From Polynucleobacter hirudinilacicola (GTDB taxonomy: Bacteria; Pseudomonadota; Gammaproteobacteria; Burkholderiales; Burkholderiaceae): a stretch of 64,000 bases of DNA. Numbering within the stretch: position 1 is the stretch's first letter; every line of letters starts with the position of its first letter. The DNA lies in the NCBI RefSeq assembly GCF_002192535.1, contig NZ_NAIA01000002.1, positions 219,328 to 283,327 on the forward strand, given 5' to 3'. The notes beneath the pieces were generated by a model. The model had not been told where the DNA came from. It ran no database searches and worked only from the letters and a program-made list of their open reading frames with translations. Positions 44,517 through 53,344 of this stretch are shown here, in pieces. Made by a program: the position numbers and the translations under genes.

Positions 44517-47401
44517 TTTGTCTCCCCCGATTTTTTGAGGGCCATTCCAGGAACTTCAAATGCTTTTACTTGCGGCCAAGTTTCTTTTGGTTCATTCTCA
44601 TCAGCTGGTGCCAGTCGAACACGGACGTCATACCAGCCAGCCTGACCAGTAATCGGATCAGAATTACTTACAGTAAATCCACCCAATGGAAGCTCTTCTG
44701 AGATAAGGTGGTTTAACAGAAATCCTTTTTTAGATTCATCTGCATCGTTGGTTAAGCTCCAAGCGGATTCTGCTTTACCAATAGCATTCCAGGTCCATAC
44801 TGTTCCTGGGTCAACTGCCTCGGAATGTCTTGCCATGCAGCGAACTTTCCCCCACTGAGACTCAATCCACATCCAGGCGCCATCAGCGATACCACTCTTG
44901 AGGGCAGTAGCGGTATTGACGTACAAATAGTTATGACTATGAATTTGTCTTAACCAGGCGTTTTGTGAGTCCCATGAGTGGTACATCGCCATTGGACGCT
45001 GGGTAATCGCATTCAAAGTAAATTTAGTGAGATCAGTAGCTTCATCTTCTAGCGGTGGATACCAGAAAGGCAGTGGATCGAAGTATTTATAGATACGCGC
45101 CTTTAAATGTTCTGGAGGTTGCGCACCTGGACGTTTTCCAGTGGATGCCAATCGAAAGCGTTGCAAGATATCTGAGTAAATCGCAATCATGATGGGATCG
45201 TTCTTTTGGCGTAGGGCATTCTCCTTTGAGAAGTCTAAATAGCCCTTGTTCCAGTTACGCATATATTGATGCTCCGGAGGCATGTGATATTGGTGAACGC
45301 AATTATTCTCAGCATATTTTTGCCATTGGTTTGGGTTGGGTTCACCGCGTAGTGGTTTATCACCATCTTTGCCACGCCAACCGCTTAAGAAGCCAATACC
45401 TGAGTCAGGGGTGGTTTGGAAGCGGGTAATAAAGTCTGGATAATCTTTAAACTTGCGATCCCCCTCTGGGGTGGTGAACGCAGGAAACTTTAAGCGAGAA
45501 GCCAGTTCAATCAGCACCTCCTGGAATGGTTTGCATTCGCCTAGGGGTTCGAGAACAGGGATACGAACAGAATCAACAGGACCATCAAATTCAGAGATGG
45601 GCCTATCAAGCATGCTCATCACATCATGGCGCTCAAGGTAAGTGGTGTCCGGTAGTACTAGGTCTGCAAAATCCACCATCTCTGATTGGAATGCATCGCA
45701 CACAACGAGGAATGGAATCTTGAATTCGCCATCATCACCTTTTGCATTGAGATGTTCGCGAACTTCCATGGTATTCATGGTGGAGTTCCAGGACATATTA
45801 GCCATGAAGATCATCAGCGTATCAATGGAATACGGATCACCTTTAACAGCGTTAGTAATCACGTTATGCATTAAACCGTGCGCGGCTAAAGGATGCTCCC
45901 AGGAATATGCTTTATCAATACGCAGTGGTTTGCCATCAGAGTCCAACGCTAAATCTTCTGGCTGTGTTGGCCATCCCAGCGGAGGTTTAGCTAGCGGGGT
46001 GTTTGGCTTGATATCATTTTCAGAAGAAGGGGGTTTTGCATTAGGCGGAACCTGTCTTGGGTAGGGAGCTTTGTGTCTAAAGCCGCCTGGACGATCAATA
46101 GTTCCCAAGAGCGACATCAATACTGCTAAGCCTCTAGTTGTCTGGAATCCATTGGAGTGAGCAGATAAGCCGCGCATGGCATGGAAAGCAACTGGCCTAC
46201 CAGTTACAGAGTCATGCTTTTCACCCCAAGAATCAGTCCATTGGATAGGCAACTTAAACTCTTGACCGAATGCAGTATCTGCCATTTCAAGAGCAAGCTT
46301 GCGAATCCGTTCTGCTGGAATGCTAGTAATGGCTGCAGCCCATTCTGGAGTAGTTTCGCTGACTTGTCTTTTTAGCAATTCAAATGCAGGCGCAACTTTT
46401 TTACCTTGATGTGGGCCTGGGCCCATCACATATTCACCGAGTAAGGCGGGTGCGGTTCCTTGCGCAAAGCAAGGTTTGGCACTTTGGGATTTTTCATCCC
46501 AGATATATTTATTATGAGGTAAATCTGTATTCAGTGGATCAGAGTCGGGGTCGTACAGAAACAAACCTTCTTCTGGTCCCGAATCCATACACACTAATTG
46601 CGCTGAGTTACTAAAGCGCTTTAAGAATTGGGCGTCGTATTTTTCAAGGCGAATAAGCTCATGCATCAAGGCCATAAACAAAGCGCCATCAGTCCCCGGT
46701 TTGATCGGAATCCATTCATCGGCAATAGCAGAATATCCAGTTCTCACCGGGTTGATTGAGATAAAGCGACCACCAGCCCGTTTGAATTTCGATAAAGCAA
46801 TCTTCATTGGGTTGCTGTGATGATCTTCTGCCGTTCCAATCATGACAAACAATTTCGCTTGATCTAAATCTGGGCCGCCAAACTCCCAGAAGCTTCCGCC
46901 AATCGTATAGATCATTCCGGCCGCCATATTGACAGAGCAGAAGCCTCCATGAGCAGCATAGTTCGGTGTACCAAACTGCCTTGCAAATAAACCGGTAAGA
47001 GCTTGCATCTGGTCGCGACCAGTAAAGAGCGCAAATTTCTTGGGATCAGTGGCGCGAATTTTGGCAAGACGCTCAGTCAGAATATCAAATGCTTTTTCCC
47101 AGCTAATCGGTTCAAACTGACCATCACCTCTTTCACTGCCAGCCTTACGAAGTAGCGGCTGCGTGATGCGTGCAGGAGAATTCTGTTTCATGATTCCTGA
47201 GGCGCCCTTGGCGCAGATGACACCTTGATTTAAAGGGTGCTCAGGATTGCCATCGATATAAACTAATTTTCCATCTCGTAAGTGCGCTCTAATCCCGCAA
47301 CGACAGGCGCACATATAGCAGGTAGTTTTTTTGATCTCCGTTGCTGGTGCTTGCTTGTTAATAGGGTCATGCACGGGGTCGCTAGAAAATATTTTGAACA
47401 T
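44513..47401 (-). CDS. soeA: Sulfite:quinone oxidoreductase molybdenum subunit SoeA
   Basis: A 962-residue molybdopterin oxidoreductase that would oxidise sulfite to sulfate in the cytoplasm. The [4Fe-4S] motif is CYMCACRCG with a fourth Cys in GVICAKG (residues 32-65). HGGFCSVNMAAG near residue 150 offers a Cys as likely Mo ligand, and a molydopterin dinucleotide-binding domain lies at the C-terminus. There is no twin-arginine leader, unlike periplasmic DmsA, PhsA and PsrA; length and subunit composition match SoeA of sulfonate-degrading bacteria. The operon also encodes pta, linking both Xsc products. Confidence 0.88.
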   Translation of the reverse strand: MFKIFSSDPVHDPINKQAPATEIKKTTCYMCACRCGIRAHLRDGKLVYIDGNPEHPLNQGVICAKGASGIMKQNSPARITQPLLRKAGSERGDGQFEPISWEKAFDILTERLAKIRATDPKKFALFTGRDQMQALTGLFARQFGTPNYAAHGGFCSVNMAAGMIYTIGGSFWEFGGPDLDQAKLFVMIGTAEDHHSNPMKIALSKFKRAGGRFISINPVRTGYSAIADEWIPIKPGTDGALFMALMHELIRLEKYDAQFLKRFSNSAQLVCMDSGPEEGLFLYDPDSDPLNTDLPHNKYIWDEKSQSAKPCFAQGTAPALLGEYVMGPGPHQGKKVAPAFELLKRQVSETTPEWAAAITSIPAERIRKLALEMADTAFGQEFKLPIQWTDSWGEKHDSVTGRPVAFHAMRGLSAHSNGFQTTRGLAVLMSLLGTIDRPGGFRHKAPYPRQVPPNAKPPSSENDIKPNTPLAKPPLGWPTQPEDLALDSDGKPLRIDKAYSWEHPLAAHGLMHNVITNAVKGDPYSIDTLMIFMANMSWNSTMNTMEVREHLNAKGDDGEFKIPFLVVCDAFQSEMVDFADLVLPDTTYLERHDVMSMLDRPISEFDGPVDSVRIPVLEPLGECKPFQEVLIELASRLKFPAFTTPEGDRKFKDYPDFITRFQTTPDSGIGFLSGWRGKDGDKPLRGEPNPNQWQKYAENNCVHQYHMPPEHQYMRNWNKGYLDFSKENALRQKNDPIMIAIYSDILQRFRLASTGKRPGAQPPEHLKARIYKYFDPLPFWYPPLEDEATDLTKFTLNAITQRPMAMYHSWDSQNAWLRQIHSHNYLYVNTATALKSGIADGAWMWIESQWGKVRCMARHSEAVDPGTVWTWNAIGKAESAWSLTNDADESKKGFLLNHLISEELPLGGFTVSNSDPITGQAGWYDVRVRLAPADENEPKETWPQVKAFEVPGMALKKSGETK

Positions 47402-47412
47402 AGGCTTCTTAA

Positions 47413-48321
47413 TTATTGAGGGTTTTTAGCAAGTAGAATGGCCATCGCTGTAGATGCCACTCTAGAAAAAACAGAATCAGATCTGGATGTCAGTGTGATC
47501 GGAACTTGTGCGCCAAGAATGGTTCCTGCGCATTCCGCCCCAGCCATATAGACAAAAGATTTATAAAGAATATTCCCAACTTGTAAATCTGGCATTAACA
47601 AGAGATCAGGATCCCCAGCGACCTTTGAATAAATCCCTTTGGTTCTTGCTGACTGTGCTGAAATTGCATTATCAAATCCAAATGGACCTTCAATAATCGT
47701 ATCCGGAAAAATCGGATGGGCAATATGCTCATCAACGATCTCTTTTGCATCAGTGGTGGAAGACATGGCTGGGTTGATTACTTCGGTAGCAGCGATAATT
47801 GCCACTTTGACATTGCTAATACTTAACCTTTTTAGGGCATCCAAACTGTTGGCTAGTATTTCTCTTTTGAGTTGAGCATTCGGCGTAATATTGACAACGG
47901 CATCAGTGACGCCAAGTAGCTTGTGGTAACGAGCCAGTTCAAATAAAAAAAGATGACTGACGCGTTTATCGGTGCGCAATCCATCTCGGTGCACAATTGG
48001 TCCCATCAGATCTTCAGTATGAAGAGATCCCTTCATCAGAACTGCTAGCTTTCCTTCTTTCACCATCTCAACCGCTTTCTTCGTTGCTAAGATGGGATCT
48101 TTCGGCGTATCGACAATCTGTATGCCATCCAAAGAGAGCTCTTCAATGGCTGCAAGTTCTTCGATTTCTTTTTTCGGGCCTATCAGGATTGGAGTGCATA
48201 ACTGTCTTTTAATGAGATCAAAAACAGTTTCTAGTGCTGGTGCGCTCAGAGGGTAGACCACCCCAAGCGGCAGATCACTCTTAGCTTCCTCAATCATTTT
48301 TTCTAAGAGCGGATATTTCAC
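47413..48321 (-). CDS. pta: Phosphate acetyltransferase
   Basis: A 302-residue single-domain phosphotransacylase. It would turn the acetyl phosphate made by Xsc into acetyl-CoA. DAKEIVDEHIAHPIFPDTIIEGPFGFDNAIS near residue 200 and the ending ALLLMPDLQVGNILYKS-like LLLMPDLQVGNILYKSF near residue 245 are conserved in Pta/Ptb proteins. The start is GTG at 48321. Phosphate butyryltransferase is the family alternative, but xsc/soe context supports Pta. Confidence 0.88.
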   Translation of the reverse strand: MKYPLLEKMIEEAKSDLPLGVVYPLSAPALETVFDLIKRQLCTPILIGPKKEIEELAAIEELSLDGIQIVDTPKDPILATKKAVEMVKEGKLAVLMKGSLHTEDLMGPIVHRDGLRTDKRVSHLFLFELARYHKLLGVTDAVVNITPNAQLKREILANSLDALKRLSISNVKVAIIAATEVINPAMSSTTDAKEIVDEHIAHPIFPDTIIEGPFGFDNAISAQSARTKGIYSKVAGDPDLLLMPDLQVGNILYKSFVYMAGAECAGTILGAQVPITLTSRSDSVFSRVASTAMAILLAKNPQ

Positions 48322-48360
48322 GTTTAGATTTGTCCTGAGGTGACTGTAATGCTGAACTAA

Positions 48361-49161
48361 TTAGGAGAGAGTTTGGGAAATACGCTCAGAAGCTTCTTTA
48401 AGCTTGGGAATATGTTCCATTGCTTGATTCAAGGGAAGTCTTGCAGTTGCCGCATGAACTGCTATCGCAGCTACTACCTCACCTAATGAGTCTCTGACTG
48501 GCACTGCTACACAAGAAACTCCCAATACATACTCTTCGTTATCTACCGCATAACCAGTACTCACAATTCTTTCCATCTCTGATTCCAACAGATGGCGATC
48601 AGTGATGGTTCTGTGGGTAAATTGTTGGAGCGGAAGATTTTCTAAAATCTTGGAGCGCTCATCCACAGGCTTATATGCGAGTAGTAGCTTTCCGCTGGCA
48701 CTGCAATGTGGGGGCAGCACTGTGCCTGGCGGTAAATGAAGACGCAAGGCCCAGTCAGCTTCGACTCGATCTAAATAAAACAGTTCACCACGTCTCAACA
48801 CAGCCAGGTTGCAGGTTTCGCCTAGATCAGCCACTAAGCCACGCAGAATGGTATGACGAATAGCGGATACGCTGTCATGTGTCAGGGTGGACATTGCCAG
48901 ATGAGATAGTCGCTCACCTGGTGAATAAGTTCGTCCTCCAGGCTCTCTTGCTACTAAACCCGCCTCTTCAAAGATGGCTAATGTTCTATGCAAAGATGCT
49001 TTTGGCATTCCGGTAATTTGCATGAGTTGGGCTAGGGTGGCAGGTTGCTGCAAGGCTGCCAGGGCCTCCAAAATCACTACGCCTTTGAGCATGGAAGAGT
49101 TTTCGCTGGAACTATCTCTTTTAGCGATATCTGGCTGTTCGATGTTGTCTAGTTCAAGCAT
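48361..49161 (-). CDS. IclR-family regulator of the sulfoacetaldehyde/sulfite genes
   Basis: A 266-residue IclR-type regulator. The N-terminal winged helix (residues 20-85, TLAQLMQITGMPKASLHRTLAIFEEAGL) is followed by an effector domain with VAVPVRDSLGEVVAAIAVH. It is first in the minus-strand operon with pta, soeABC and nitroreductase, and diverges from Bug-sauS-sauT. The likely effector is a sulfonate or acetyl-derived metabolite. GAACA/TGTTC palindromes at its own promoter, at sauST and at xsc suggest one regulon. Confidence 0.9.
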   Translation of the reverse strand: MLELDNIEQPDIAKRDSSSENSSMLKGVVILEALAALQQPATLAQLMQITGMPKASLHRTLAIFEEAGLVAREPGGRTYSPGERLSHLAMSTLTHDSVSAIRHTILRGLVADLGETCNLAVLRRGELFYLDRVEADWALRLHLPPGTVLPPHCSASGKLLLAYKPVDERSKILENLPLQQFTHRTITDRHLLESEMERIVSTGYAVDNEEYVLGVSCVAVPVRDSLGEVVAAIAVHAATARLPLNQAMEHIPKLKEASERISQTLS

Positions 49162-49190
49162 GGGCCTTAAATCTCATGAAATGTGTCATT

Positions 49191-49211
49191 TTGTTCATTC
49201 TAATAGAACAA
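49191..49211. promoter_or_regulatory. Candidate IclR autoregulatory operator
   Basis: TTGTTC and GAACAA form a perfect 6-bp inverted repeat with a nine-base spacer. It covers a minus-strand -10-like TAGAAT (49202-49197) that has TGGAAA 17 bases upstream. Binding here would repress the iclR-pta-soe operon. Confidence 0.5.
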
Positions 49212-49252
49212 GGTTGAATTTTCCAGGAAAAATGTTAGTATTTTTACTTATA

Positions 49253-49269
49253 CGAAACAACTTGTTCCG
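49253..49269. promoter_or_regulatory. Candidate IclR operator over the Bug-sauST promoter
   Basis: CGAAACA-ACT-TGTTCCG is a palindrome with 6 of 7 matched pairs and a three-base spacer, like the xsc site. It contains the -35 hexamer of the plus-strand promoter. Confidence 0.55.
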
Positions 49270-49290
49270 TTTAATAAGATCATTTATGCT
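49262..49290 (+). promoter_or_regulatory. Sigma-70 promoter of the Bug-sauST operon
   Basis: TTGTTC (49262-49267) and TATGCT (49285-49290) are separated by 17 bases. The -35 box lies inside the putative IclR operator, and the first gene follows about 60 bases later. Confidence 0.55.
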
Positions 49291-49354
49291 AACTAGAATA
49301 GCCAATAAGAGCTAATATAAGTCTAAACAGTAGTTCTATAACAGGAGATTGGGT

Positions 49355-50341
49355 ATGCGTAGAAGCAATCTATTAGTCGCTGTTCTGTCAACAATCATCG
49401 CTTTTATGGGCTCACTTGGCATGGTGCAAGTTGCTCAGGCGCAGCAATGGCCTAATAAGCCAATTAAATTTATTGTTCCTTACCCGCCAGGTGGGGGCAC
49501 CGATGTGATTGCACGTATCGTGCAGGAGCCATTAAGTCAGGCACTTGGTCAGCAGGTCATTATTGATAACCGTGGTGGTGCCGGAGGTTCGATTGGAACC
49601 GATATTGCAGCTAAGTCACCATCAGATGGGTATACCGTTTTGTTTACGCTTTCATCTCACACGATTAATCCGGCAATTTATCCAAAGCTTGCTTTTGATA
49701 CTGAGAAAGATTTTTTACCGGTATCTTTAGTTGCTTCTTTGCCGCAAATCTTGGTAGCTAATCCGGATTTTCCTGCGAAGTCGGTAAAGGAAGTGATTGA
49801 AATGGCGAAGGCAAAGCCGGACTCTATTGCATATGCTTCAGTAGGCAATGGATCACCTGGCCATTTGGCTGGCGCCATGATGGCTGGATCAGCTGGTGTT
49901 TCGATGATTCATATTCCTTACCGCGGAGGTGGGCCTGCTGTCACTGATGTTATGGCTGGTCAAGTGCCACTTCTTTGGGTTTCCATTCCTGCGGCGGCAA
50001 ACTATGTCAAGGCTGGCAAGCTGCGTGCATTAGCGGTATCAACCGTAAAGCGCTCACCTGTATTTCCGGACGTTCCAACTATGGCCGAGTTAGGCTTTAA
50101 AGATTACGAAGTGGACTCTTGGTACGCCATGTTTGTTCCAGCCAAAACACCACAACCCATTATTGACATCTTATACAAGGCAACAGTCAAAGTACTAGCT
50201 GAACCAGCAGTAAAAGATAAGCTCATTGCTCAAGGTGCTGAGGCAGTTGGCAGTACTCCTGCTCAATTGGGCGCAATTGTTAAAACTGAATTGGTTAAGT
50301 GGAAAAAAGTCACCAAGGATGCGGCGATTAAAGCTGAGTAA
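49355..50341 (+). CDS. Bug/TctC-family periplasmic receptor 3
   Basis: A 328-residue TTT receptor with a signal peptide (cleaved near VAQAQQW). WPNKPIKFIVPYPPGGGTDVIAR and the GGAGGSIGTD loop are typical. ATG 49355 is chosen because AGGAGA is 6 bases away; a TTG at 49349 abuts the box. It starts the operon with sauS and sauT, suggesting sulfoacetate as ligand, in place of the SauU carrier of Cupriavidus. Confidence 0.9.
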   Translation: MRRSNLLVAVLSTIIAFMGSLGMVQVAQAQQWPNKPIKFIVPYPPGGGTDVIARIVQEPLSQALGQQVIIDNRGGAGGSIGTDIAAKSPSDGYTVLFTLSSHTINPAIYPKLAFDTEKDFLPVSLVASLPQILVANPDFPAKSVKEVIEMAKAKPDSIAYASVGNGSPGHLAGAMMAGSAGVSMIHIPYRGGGPAVTDVMAGQVPLLWVSIPAAANYVKAGKLRALAVSTVKRSPVFPDVPTMAELGFKDYEVDSWYAMFVPAKTPQPIIDILYKATVKVLAEPAVKDKLIAQGAEAVGSTPAQLGAIVKTELVKWKKVTKDAAIKAE

Positions 50342-50389
50342 GCTTCAGAAGTTTTCAGAATTGCAGTAAATAAAAAGATAAGAGTATTA

Positions 50390-51799
50390 ATGATGACGCC
50401 AGTAGAGGTAATTGTTGAACGTGGACGTGTAGCCCAAAAGATATTTGAGGGCTACACGCAAGCTCAGGTGAACTTGGTAGTTGAGGCGGTTGCCTGGTCG
50501 ATTCTTGAGCCAAGTCGAAATCAAGAGTTGGCAGAGCTTGCTGTTCAAGATACTGGCTTAGGAGATGTAGCAGACAAGTTTAAAAAGAACTTCAGAAAAA
50601 CCTTAGGCTTGGTGCGTGACTTAAGTTATGCCAAAACAGTAGGCGTTATTTCTGAAGATTTAAAGACTGGCTTGACTGAGTACGCAAGGCCGGTAGGCAT
50701 AGTTGCTGCGATTACGCCATCAACGAACCCTGGCGCCACACCCATTAACAAGATCTTAAATGCTTTAAAGTGCCGTAATGCAGTAGTCGTTGCACCATCA
50801 CCTAAAGGTTACTCGACTTGTGCACGTTTGCTAGAGTTTGTACACCAGCAGTTAGATCTAGTCAAAGCACCGAGAGATCTAGTGCAGATGCTGCCATCAC
50901 CGATTACCAAAGATTCCACAAATGAGTTAATGCGTCTGGCAGACTTGGTTGTGGCTACTGGATCACAAGCAAATATTCGTGCTGCATATACCTGCGGCAC
51001 CCCTGCTTTTGGTGTTGGGGCCGGTAATGTTCTCGTTATTATTGACGAACATGCGGATCTCAATAGTGCCGCTAATAAAATCTTGCAGTCTAAAACGTTT
51101 GATAACGCTACTAGTTGTTCTAGTGAAAATGGTGCAGTAATTTGTGCCCAGGTTTATGCAAAGGCTATTAGTGCGCTTGAAGCGGTCGGTGGCTTAATGT
51201 TAGATGCTGCCGATAAGAAGCGTCTTGAAGATGTGATGTTTCACAATGGCAAACTCACTTCAACATTGACTGCCCAGAATCCAGGGGTGATTGCTGAGCG
51301 TGCGAAATTACAAAATCCGAAGGCAAAATCAGCTAAATTCTTTATGGTTGAAGAGCAAGGATTTGGACCATCAGCACCTTTCTCTGGTGAAAAATTAAGT
51401 CCAGTCCTGACGATTTGGAAGGCTGCTGACTTTGATGCTGCAAAGCAATTGATTTCTGATGTGTATGCTTACCAAGGAGCTGGGCATTCTGTTGGCTTAC
51501 ATACTGCACAGAGCGGTGAAATCCTGGAATCAAGGGCTGCTGCCCTTGCGCAGCAATTGCCAGTTGCCAGAATTATTGTGAACCAGGCTCATGCGATTGC
51601 TACTGGCGGTAGTTTTGAGAATGGCTTGCCGTTTTCCTTATCCATGGGCTGTGGAACATGGGGTAAGAATAATTTCTCAGAGAATATGAACTATCGCCAC
51701 TACCTCAATATTACGAGAGTGGTTAGACCAATTCCAGAGCATGTTCCCAAGGTCGAGGATTTGTTGAAAGAGTATTTCAGTCGCTATCCACAGGCTTAA
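50390..51799 (+). CDS. sauS: CoA-acylating sulfoacetaldehyde dehydrogenase SauS
   Basis: A 469-residue CoA-dependent aldehyde dehydrogenase. In sulfoacetate degradation it reduces sulfoacetyl-CoA to sulfoacetaldehyde. The catalytic Cys lies in NATSCSSENGAVI near residue 244; PVGIVAAITPSTNPGATPINK near residue 103 and GVGAGNVLVIIDEHAD near residue 208 form the cofactor site. Genes for CoA ligase (next) and xsc support this over ordinary acetaldehyde dehydrogenase. Confidence 0.85.
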   Translation: MMTPVEVIVERGRVAQKIFEGYTQAQVNLVVEAVAWSILEPSRNQELAELAVQDTGLGDVADKFKKNFRKTLGLVRDLSYAKTVGVISEDLKTGLTEYARPVGIVAAITPSTNPGATPINKILNALKCRNAVVVAPSPKGYSTCARLLEFVHQQLDLVKAPRDLVQMLPSPITKDSTNELMRLADLVVATGSQANIRAAYTCGTPAFGVGAGNVLVIIDEHADLNSAANKILQSKTFDNATSCSSENGAVICAQVYAKAISALEAVGGLMLDAADKKRLEDVMFHNGKLTSTLTAQNPGVIAERAKLQNPKAKSAKFFMVEEQGFGPSAPFSGEKLSPVLTIWKAADFDAAKQLISDVYAYQGAGHSVGLHTAQSGEILESRAAALAQQLPVARIIVNQAHAIATGGSFENGLPFSLSMGCGTWGKNNFSENMNYRHYLNITRVVRPIPEHVPKVEDLLKEYFSRYPQA

Positions 51800-51806
51800 G
51801 CTGAAT

Positions 51807-53339
51807 ATGACTGCTTTAAGTAAGAGCTTGGGTGAGGTACTGTTGCATTGGGAAGCGGTTCAACCTGATAAAGCATTCCTATTTGCGCCCGAGACTAGTG
51901 CCGTCCTGACTTATGGACAGCTCGCAAAAGAAGCCCGCCATTTTTCAACATGGTTGGAGCAAGAGCAAATTAGCGCACAAGGTCACGTTGGCCTCTTTAT
52001 GCAAAACGGACGCCAAACGAGCACAGTTTTTTTGGCAACTATGGCATGTGGGCGCGTCATTACACCTTTAAATCTATTGGCGCCAACCGATCAACTGGCC
52101 TGGGTGTTAGATCACAGCGATATTGAGGTATTGTTTTACTCTCCTGACAAGAAGGCAGGCTTATTTCTAGCGCTTGAAAAGACTAAAAGAAAGTTCAAGG
52201 TTATTGAGCTAGATCCAGATGCGGCTGAAGGACTGTTTATGCAATGCGCCCCTAGAGCATTGCCCTCAGTTCAATCTTCGCAAGCTGCGCTCCTGATGTA
52301 TACCTCAGGTACAACGGGAACTCCCAAGGGGGTATTGCTTACTCATGCTAATTTATTGCATGCTGCTCGCTCTATGGCAGCATGGCATTCATTAACGCAG
52401 TCAGACACAGTGTTGAGTTCACTCCCGATTTATCACATCAATGGACAGGTGATCTCAACAATCACGCCATTTGTATCCGGTGGGTCTGTGGTAGCCCCAC
52501 ATACTTTTTCTGTCTCGAGTTGGTGGGGTTTAGCAATTCAGTACCGGTGTACCTGGATCAATATGGTTCCAACCATCATTGCATATTTAATTAATGCTGC
52601 CAAGAGTGGTGGAGTATTACCAAGTCGCGAGGACTTGAAATGGATTCGATTTGGTCGATCAGCCTCTGCTCCTTTGCCCCCCGAGCATCATCGTGAGTTT
52701 GAAGCCCTATTTGGTATTACTGTCATTGAAGGTATGGGTATGACCGAGTCGGCATCGATGGTCTTTTGCAACCCCCATGATGAGAGTAGACGCTATGGTA
52801 GTCCGGGTCAGCCTTGTGGAGTAGAAGCAAAGGTAATCGATCCGGAGGGAAATCCTCTGGGTAACAATGTTGTGGGTGAGATTTGTCTGCGTGGCGGGAA
52901 TGTACTTAATGCTTATTACAAAGCGGAGGCGGAAACAGTCAAGGCTTTTGATAGTGAAGGCTGGCTAAAGACTGGCGATCTGGGTATGCGTGACGACGAT
53001 GGTTTTTATTTCATCACCGGGCGTCTGAAAGAATTAATTATTAAGGGCGGGGAAAATATTGCGCCCCGCGAAATTGATGAAGCGGTCTTAAAACATCCTG
53101 CAGTATTGGATGCAGCTGCAGTTGGAATTCCGGATAGTAACTACGGACAAGAAATTATGGTGTGTATTGTTCTCAAGCCAGATGCCACATGTTCTGAAGA
53201 TGAAATGCGCTCATTTTGCTTAAAAGAGTTGGGTAAATTTAGAACCCCCAAAGTTATTCTCTTCATGGAAGATCTGCCACGTGGACCGTCAGGCAAAGTG
53301 CAGCGCTTAAAGTTATTGGATTTGCAAAAGGCGCACTAA
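51807..53339 (+). CDS. sauT: Sulfoacetate-CoA ligase SauT (AMP-forming)
   Basis: A 510-residue adenylate-forming acyl-CoA ligase. The P-loop-like motif LMYTSGTTGTPKGVLLTH is near residue 165, EGMGMTESASMVF near 310, TGDLGMRDDDGFYFITGR near 390, and the C-terminal Lys in GPSGKVQRLKL near 495. It starts 7 bases after sauS. In the sauRSTU-type cluster of Cupriavidus this gene activates sulfoacetate. Its exact acyl substrate cannot be proved by sequence. Confidence 0.83.
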   Translation: MTALSKSLGEVLLHWEAVQPDKAFLFAPETSAVLTYGQLAKEARHFSTWLEQEQISAQGHVGLFMQNGRQTSTVFLATMACGRVITPLNLLAPTDQLAWVLDHSDIEVLFYSPDKKAGLFLALEKTKRKFKVIELDPDAAEGLFMQCAPRALPSVQSSQAALLMYTSGTTGTPKGVLLTHANLLHAARSMAAWHSLTQSDTVLSSLPIYHINGQVISTITPFVSGGSVVAPHTFSVSSWWGLAIQYRCTWINMVPTIIAYLINAAKSGGVLPSREDLKWIRFGRSASAPLPPEHHREFEALFGITVIEGMGMTESASMVFCNPHDESRRYGSPGQPCGVEAKVIDPEGNPLGNNVVGEICLRGGNVLNAYYKAEAETVKAFDSEGWLKTGDLGMRDDDGFYFITGRLKELIIKGGENIAPREIDEAVLKHPAVLDAAAVGIPDSNYGQEIMVCIVLKPDATCSEDEMRSFCLKELGKFRTPKVILFMEDLPRGPSGKVQRLKLLDLQKAH

Positions 53340-53344
53340 GTTTT

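Noticed and set aside
42922..47401. DMSO, polysulfide or thiosulfate reductase
   Set aside because: The subunit types are shared, but there is no twin-arginine signal, and the neighbours pta, sauST and xsc fit SoeABC.
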